NCBI GenBank assembly: GCA_000435075.1
Contig: FR890665.1
Span: 1-10,339, forward strand
Source: Bacteroides sp. CAG:770
GTDB lineage: Bacteria > Bacteroidota > Bacteroidia > Bacteroidales > UBA932
Reading direction: 5' to 3'
Length of the DNA: 10,339 nucleotides
The notes below the pieces were generated by a model. The model saw only the letters and a list, made by a program, of their open reading frames with translations, ran no database searches and was not told the DNA's origin. The position numbers and the translations under genes were made by a program. Within the stretch, counting starts at the first letter, position 1, and each line of letters begins with the position of its first letter. Of the stretch, positions 7,558-10,339 are shown in pieces.

Positions 7558-8181
7558 TTAAGCCTCCAACATTAGATAAGATCCTTTGGCTCCAGGTACA
7601 GAGCCTTTCAATACGAGAAGGTTGTTCTCAGGAATCACTTTGACAACCTGAAGGTTGAACACCTTTACCCTTTCATTGCCCATGTGGCCTGCCATTCTCA
7701 TTCCTGGGAATACGCGTGAAGGCCAAGATGATGCGCCCATAGAACCAGGGTGACGAAGTCTGTTGTGCTGACCGTGGGTAGCACCACCGACACCGGCGAA
7801 GCCGTGACGTTTAACGACTCCCTGGAATCCTTTTCCTTTAGAAGTACCGACAACATTGCAGTATTCAACACCTTCGAAGATGTCAGCAACTGAAACAACG
7901 TCGCCTAATTTAAGCTCTCCCTTGAAGTTTGCAGTGAACTCTGCAAGCTTGCGGTGAGGAGTGGTTCCTGCCTTTGCAAAATGCCCTTTGAGAGGGGCGC
8001 TGGCGTGCTTTTCTGTGGTTTCGTCATAGGCAAGCTGCACGGCGGCATAACCATCGTTTTCTACCGTACGGACCTGCGTAACAACACACGGACCAGCCTC
8101 AACAACGGTGCATGGAATATTTTTTCCATCAGCACCGAAAACGGATATCATTCCGATTTTCTTTCCAATTAATCCAGGCAT
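7558..8181 (-). CDS. rplC: 50S ribosomal protein L3
   Basis: L3 is an early-assembling large-subunit protein whose central extension reaches toward the A site. The 207-residue protein begins MPGLIGKKIGMISVFG and has the conserved core: KGKGFQGVVKRHGFAGVGGATHG, then HPGSMGASS, VFPGMRMAGHMGNERV and VPGAKGSYL. At the place where E. coli L3 has a methylated glutamine (GSIGQNQ), this protein has GSMGASS, so that modification is not expected. The gene is the first of the block. It has its own promoter and no rpsJ in front, which is unusual because rpsJ normally precedes rplC. Confidence 0.97.
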   Translation of the reverse strand: MPGLIGKKIGMISVFGADGKNIPCTVVEAGPCVVTQVRTVENDGYAAVQLAYDETTEKHASAPLKGHFAKAGTTPHRKLAEFTANFKGELKLGDVVSVADIFEGVEYCNVVGTSKGKGFQGVVKRHGFAGVGGATHGQHNRLRHPGSMGASSWPSRVFPGMRMAGHMGNERVKVFNLQVVKVIPENNLLVLKGSVPGAKGSYLMLEA

Positions 8182-8241
8182 TGGTTTGATAATTAATTGT
8201 TTATTAATACTTTATCGTATTTTCGCATACTTTGCGAGCCG

Positions 8242-8272
8242 CAAATATAGGAATAATTTTTTAATTTTCAAT
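8242..8272 (-). promoter_or_regulatory. promoter for the rplC-rpsC block
   Basis: On the minus strand ATTG (8272-8269) is followed after 19 bases by TATATTTG (8249-8242), a perfect match to the Bacteroidales -7 box TAnnTTTG. It lies 60 bases ahead of the rplC start. A small hairpin (TCGCA 8223-8227 pairing with TGCGA 8233-8237) falls at about the predicted start of transcription. Confidence 0.7.
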
Positions 8273-8291
8273 GACTTCCGGAAAAATTTCT

Positions 8292-8299
8292 TAGTTTTG
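8292..8299 (+). promoter_or_regulatory. -7 box in front of the broken sensor gene
   Basis: TAGTTTTG is a perfect TAnnTTTG match 33 bases before the ATG. No clean TTTG is found 19-21 bases upstream. It is divergent from the ribosomal promoter at 8242-8272, and the two share the AT-rich stretch between. Confidence 0.5.
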
Positions 8300-8332
8300 G
8301 CAAGAATTCCTAAATTGCAGTCAAATTGAAAA

Positions 8333-9178
8333 ATGATGAAAAGAATAGCCCTGCTTATGCTATATCTGTCCATAGGCCTCGCCGCCACGTTTTATGCCGA
8401 AAAATTACCCTATGACTCCTACTACAGAGCGGCCGACGGGCTCTCATCGCGATCCGTCAACTGCATTTCCCAAGATGAGGCCGGATTCATCTGGATCGGC
8501 TCTGAAAACGGGCTCGACAGATTCGACGGACACCACTTCAAGCACTACGACATCGCCGACGGCAGAACCATATACACCATTTATCCGGACAACCGAGGCA
8601 AGCTCCGGCTGGGCACCGGAGGGGCGTATTCATATTCAACACGGAAAACGGCCTGCCCGAAAAATTCAACGTCGAAACAAAATGGGCAGTCTCAGTCTGC
8701 TCGAAAGCGACCATCATTTCCAAAGTATGCAACAAAATTTTCATCGGGACAGCAGGACAGGGATTCTTATTATACAATCCTGAAAATGAAGAACTTGAAC
8801 AATTCTACCAATATGCATCAATGATAAGCGCAATGTCCGTGTACAATGATTCCTTGATGTATGTCGGTACGGAATGGGGATCGAGCTAATATTCCAGGGA
8901 GACCGGAGGTTTCATTCCCGAACCGCGCGTTTCCAAACATTCAAGCGTGACGGGTTTCTTAGAAGACTCCAAGAAAAACATCTGGATCCTGACCAGCAAC
9001 ACGACTTACGACATAGTCGAAGACAACAAGGGGCTTATCTGGGTTGCCACGGCCAGCGGTCTGGTCACATATTCTTATGAGAGCAATACATTTTCACCCG
9101 TAAACCAAGAATTGGCCTCAGGCGCCATCTCTTCCCTGGAAAAAGATTAGTACGGAAAAATCTGGTATGGAGAAGGCG
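8333..9178 (+). pseudogene. 5' remnant of a hybrid two-component sensor (Reg_prop beta-propeller part)
   Basis: The intact family consists of large Bacteroidales membrane sensors that detect glycan fragments with a periplasmic beta-propeller. Here an ATG at 8333 (or 8336) leads into a signal peptide ending near AATFYA. A classic first Reg_prop repeat follows (LSSRSVNCISQDEAGFIWIG, SENGLDRFDG). After GTGG at about 8621-8624 the frame breaks. The sequence continues in the frame one base back as VFIFNTENGLPEKFNVETKW, as if one G was lost from a G run. That frame then has a TAA at 8887-8889 and, after more propeller sequence (KKNIWILTSNTTYD, GLIWVATASGL), a TAG at 9148-9150. Sensor-like sequence ends at YGKIWYGEGG near 9178, before any membrane, kinase or regulator domain. 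This is certainly nonfunctional if the sequence is correct. Confidence 0.85.
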
Positions 9179-9240
9179 GCAATGACAAAGACTGCGGCCG
9201 CTGTGATACGATTCCAGAGTCTGAATTTCTTGTTGTCCAT
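9175..9240 (-). pseudogene. 5' stub of a DUF2723-type membrane protein gene
   Basis: On the minus strand an ATG at 9240, preceded by AAGGAT, opens 22 codons reading MDNKKFRLWNRITAAAVFVI plus AA. This resembles the start of Bacteroidota DUF2723 proteins: a short basic head, an asparagine-rich segment, then the first membrane helix ending VFxIAA. Those proteins continue with a TYLLTIEPT-like segment. Here the frame instead runs into the antisense of the sensor pseudogene (FSIPDF) and stops at 9118. So only the first 66 bases survive, joined head-to-head with the sensor remnant. The assignment rests on 22 residues and on my memory of the family, so it is moderate. Confidence 0.5.
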
Positions 9241-9261
9241 ATCCTTAAGGTGCGGCAATAT

Positions 9262-9297
9262 TTCTTATATTTTTGCTTAAAACCATAAATATAAGAA
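9262..9297. repeat. 11-base-pair inverted repeat upstream of the DUF2723 stub
   Basis: Arms TTCTTATATTT (9262-9272) and AAATATAAGAA (9287-9297) are perfect and are separated by 14 bases. The spacing and AT-rich content suit an operator or a weak hairpin in the leader of the truncated gene. The minus strand also shows TATATTTA here, one base off the -7 consensus. No terminator-like T run follows closely. Confidence 0.55.
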
Positions 9298-9349
9298 GAA
9301 AAAATCCTGTTTTCCTTTTCTACCTGACCCTTGTATGCCGAACAGTTTC

Positions 9350-9623
9350 TTAGTCTTTAAGATTCTTTTTTACAGTAACCATAAAACTGGTACTCAGCAG
9401 GCCATTTCCATATCTATAATTCAATGTTACGCGAGCTTGTCCTATCTTGCCGGGAGCAATCAAATTGAGGTCCTGATCGAGTGTCGCGATCATCTGATCG
9501 GAAGTAATGAATTTCACCTTGCTCTTTCGAAAATGAAACAACAGATAGGATTCCGATGTCAGACTGGATATTCCCGGACAGCACGAAACATGTAGGATTC
9601 CAGGCAAGATCCGTTGTCGGCGG
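9350..9623 (-). pseudogene. C-terminal remnant of an Ig-like (Big_2-type) surface protein
   Basis: The last 50 or so codons before the TAA at 9352-9350 read like a bacterial Ig-like domain: VKFITSDQMIATLDQD, NLIAPGKIGQARVTLNYRYG, then LLSTSFMVTVKKNLKD at the C-terminus. The pattern matches the Big_2 shape (SxDxxIATLD, then APGKxG, then alternating beta strands). Upstream, near 9525-9530, the plausible coding sequence changes frame to one reading DLAWNPTCFVLSGNIQ and SDIGILSVVSFSK. A stop at 9626-9624 closes that frame. This suggests a frameshifted 3' fragment with no start. The parent protein cannot be named. The match is by eye, and a chance ORF is possible. Confidence 0.4.
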
Positions 9624-9681
9624 TTATTTCATAAAGATGTTAAGTGGCAAGATAAGCAGGTAACATTATTGTTTATATTTA

Positions 9682-9780
9682 ATCGAGTAGGAGGAAAACG
9701 AAGTAGTTTTCTTCCTACTTTCGTTTTCCGACCTCTCACACTACCGTACGTGCAGTTCCGCATACGGTGTTTCCTTATCT
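9682..9780 (-). mobile_element. group II intron remnant, 3' end only (domains V and VI)
   Basis: On the minus strand the sequence from about 9771 to 9738 folds as domain V. ACCGTA pairs with TACGGT, a two-base CG bulge lies on the 3' side, TGC pairs with GCA, and a short loop closes it. Domain VI follows, with GAGAGG (9737-9732) pairing to CCTACTC around a single bulged A (complement of T 9688). The long upper stem is GGAAAACGA with TCGTTTTCC. The bulged A is seven bases from a 3' end reading CGAT at 9682, the usual branch-point distance. No reverse transcriptase or domains I-III are present. The boundary upstream of about 9780 is uncertain. The lower domain V triad reads CAC where active introns have AGC or CGC, so the core looks decayed. 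Confidence 0.75.
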
Positions 9781-9819
9781 TGCGTGCAATCTGACATAGT
9801 AGTCCATCATACAAGGATA

Positions 9820-9834
9820 GCCCGCCGCGCGGGC
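9820..9834. repeat. GC-rich palindrome between the intron remnant and the DUF1016 promoter
   Basis: GCCCGC (9820-9825) and GCGGGC (9829-9834) form a perfect six-base-pair stem around three bases in otherwise AT-rich surroundings. It is not followed by a T run on either strand, so it is a poor terminator. It lies about where intron-like sequence stops and the next gene's leader begins. Confidence 0.5.
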
Positions 9835-9848
9835 GCGACGCTGATGTA

Positions 9849-9880
9849 TCTGGCCGGAACGGTATAATTTGCTAAATTTG
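9849..9880 (+). promoter_or_regulatory. promoter for the DUF1016 gene
   Basis: TCTG (9849-9852) is followed after exactly 20 bases by TAAATTTG (9873-9880), a perfect Bacteroidales -7 box. The box ends only ten bases before the first possible ATG (9891). Transcription would start almost on that ATG, which favours the second in-frame ATG at 9900. Confidence 0.65.
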
Positions 9881-9890
9881 TGTAAAATAT

Positions 9891-10339
9891 ATGAACGTTA
9901 TGGAAACAAAAGATATCGCAAACGTCAATGTAGACGCCCTGTTTGAAAGAATCTCGGCCCTTATCGAGGAGTCCAGAAAGAGGGTGGCTACGGCTGTGAA
10001 CATCGCCGAGGTGTACACCAAGTACGAAATCGGCCGCTATATTGTGGAGGATGAACAGGAGGGAAAGGCCAGGGCTGCGTATGGAAAACAAGTGCTTCCA
10101 ATTCTTTCGCAGAAACTGACCGATAAATTCGGTAGTGGTTGGTCTCTCGAGACACTTAAAAGCGCTCGAAAATTCTATTCGGTATATGCGCCGCAGGCAA
10201 TTCGGTCAACGGTGTTGACCAAATCGGACAAAGAAACCGGCAAAACGAATTTGGTAAACAGTGTTGACCAAATTCAGATCGCCCCTGCGGAGCCCCACAA
10301 GTTCGTTTTGAGCTGGAGCCACTACCTCGTTTTGATGCG
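9891..10339 (+). CDS. DUF1016 / YhcG-type PDDEXK nuclease-family protein, N-terminal part
   Basis: An open frame of 149 codons runs off the right edge. Its start matches the DUF1016 N-terminal domain: SRKRVATAVNIAEVYTKYEI, then GRYIVEDEQEG, AAYGKQVLPILSQKLTDKFG, GWSLETLKSARKFY and finally FVLSWSHYLVLM. That order (R-x-x-V-A-x-x-x-N, E-I-G-R-x-I, Y-G-x-x-x-L, L-S-W-S-H) is diagnostic. The predicted nuclease domain lies beyond the window, so activity cannot be judged. Family members are often found inside type I restriction-modification loci and mobile islands, but no partner gene is visible. Between SVYAPQ and FVLSWS is a variable linker of about 34 residues containing DNA repeats. The start is ATG 9891 or ATG 9900. 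Neither has a Shine-Dalgarno sequence. Confidence 0.9.
   Translation, partial: MNVMETKDIANVNVDALFERISALIEESRKRVATAVNIAEVYTKYEIGRYIVEDEQEGKARAAYGKQVLPILSQKLTDKFGSGWSLETLKSARKFYSVYAPQAIRSTVLTKSDKETGKTNLVNSVDQIQIAPAEPHKFVLSWSHYLVLM
10204..10275. repeat. direct and inverted repeats inside the DUF1016 linker
   Basis: A 13-base unit GTGTTGACCAAAT occurs at 10212-10224 and 10261-10273, offset by 49 bases and therefore in different reading frames (TVLTK versus SVDQI). Each copy is also the right arm of a palindrome. GGTCAAC (10204-10210) pairs with GTTGACC (10214-10220), and GAATTTGGT (10247-10255) pairs with ACCAAATTC (10267-10275). Confidence 0.75.

Noticed and set aside
8182..8241. Ribosomal protein leader regulating the rplC block
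   Set aside because: The leader is only about 50-60 bases with one small five-base-pair hairpin. That is too little to argue for an L4-type or other autoregulatory structure.
8621..8624. G run as a phase-variation switch for the sensor gene
   Set aside because: Four bases is short for slippage control, and two further stop codons downstream would keep the gene off in any phase.
8394..8783. Plus-strand open frame of 129 codons within the sensor pseudogene
   Set aside because: Its Thr/Ser/Pro-rich translation is the off-frame reading of propeller sequence, while the two other frames give clear Reg_prop repeats.
9335..9595. Plus-strand open frame of 86 codons
   Set aside because: It is opposite the Ig-like remnant, which gives the better protein pattern. 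It has no promoter or recognisable domain.
9629..9814. Minus-strand open frame of 61 codons
   Set aside because: It runs straight through intron domains V and VI, which are structural RNA. Such frames are a common false call at group II intron ends.
9807..10091. Minus-strand open frame of 94 codons
   Set aside because: It is antisense to the DUF1016 gene and its promoter, and it has no family features.

Overview
The window looks like a chromosome segment from a member of the Bacteroidales (Bacteroidota). The evidence is the TAnnTTTG-type promoter boxes, a TlpA-like lipoprotein with a DUF4369-like front half, the remains of a hybrid two-component sensor with Reg_prop repeats, and ribosomal protein sequences typical of the phylum. 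I cannot assign family or genus from the sequence alone.

The left half (about 1-4230) is ordinary housekeeping DNA, all read on the minus strand. acpP is closed by a strong terminator at its 3' end. Next comes an apparent three-gene operon, transcribed leftward in the order TlpA-like thioredoxin lipoprotein, uvrC, pnuC. It has tight spacing (14 bases, then an 8-base overlap) and a candidate promoter near 4171-4202.

The centre (4285-8181) is a compact minus-strand ribosomal block: rplC-rplD-rplW-rplB-rpsS-rplV-rpsC. It has its own promoter at 8242-8272 and its own terminator at 4231-4262. It is the inner part of the S10 operon only. rpsJ is missing in front, and rplP/rpmC/rpsQ are missing behind. 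The operon therefore appears to have been split at both ends and resealed with regulatory signals.

The right part (8182-9890) is a gene graveyard. It holds a hybrid two-component sensor gene broken by a frameshift and two stop codons, and a 22-codon 5' stub of a DUF2723-type membrane protein joined head-to-head to it. It also holds the C-terminal remnant of an Ig-like surface protein, and the 3' end (domains V and VI) of a group II intron that has lost the rest. At 9891 a clean plus-strand gene begins with its own promoter: the N-terminal half of a DUF1016/YhcG-type protein, a family often found in restriction-modification and mobile islands. It runs off the window.

I found no tRNA, rRNA or CRISPR. 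The points most worth following are the split S10 operon, the degenerate catalytic triad in the intron remnant, and the out-of-phase DNA repeats in the DUF1016 linker.
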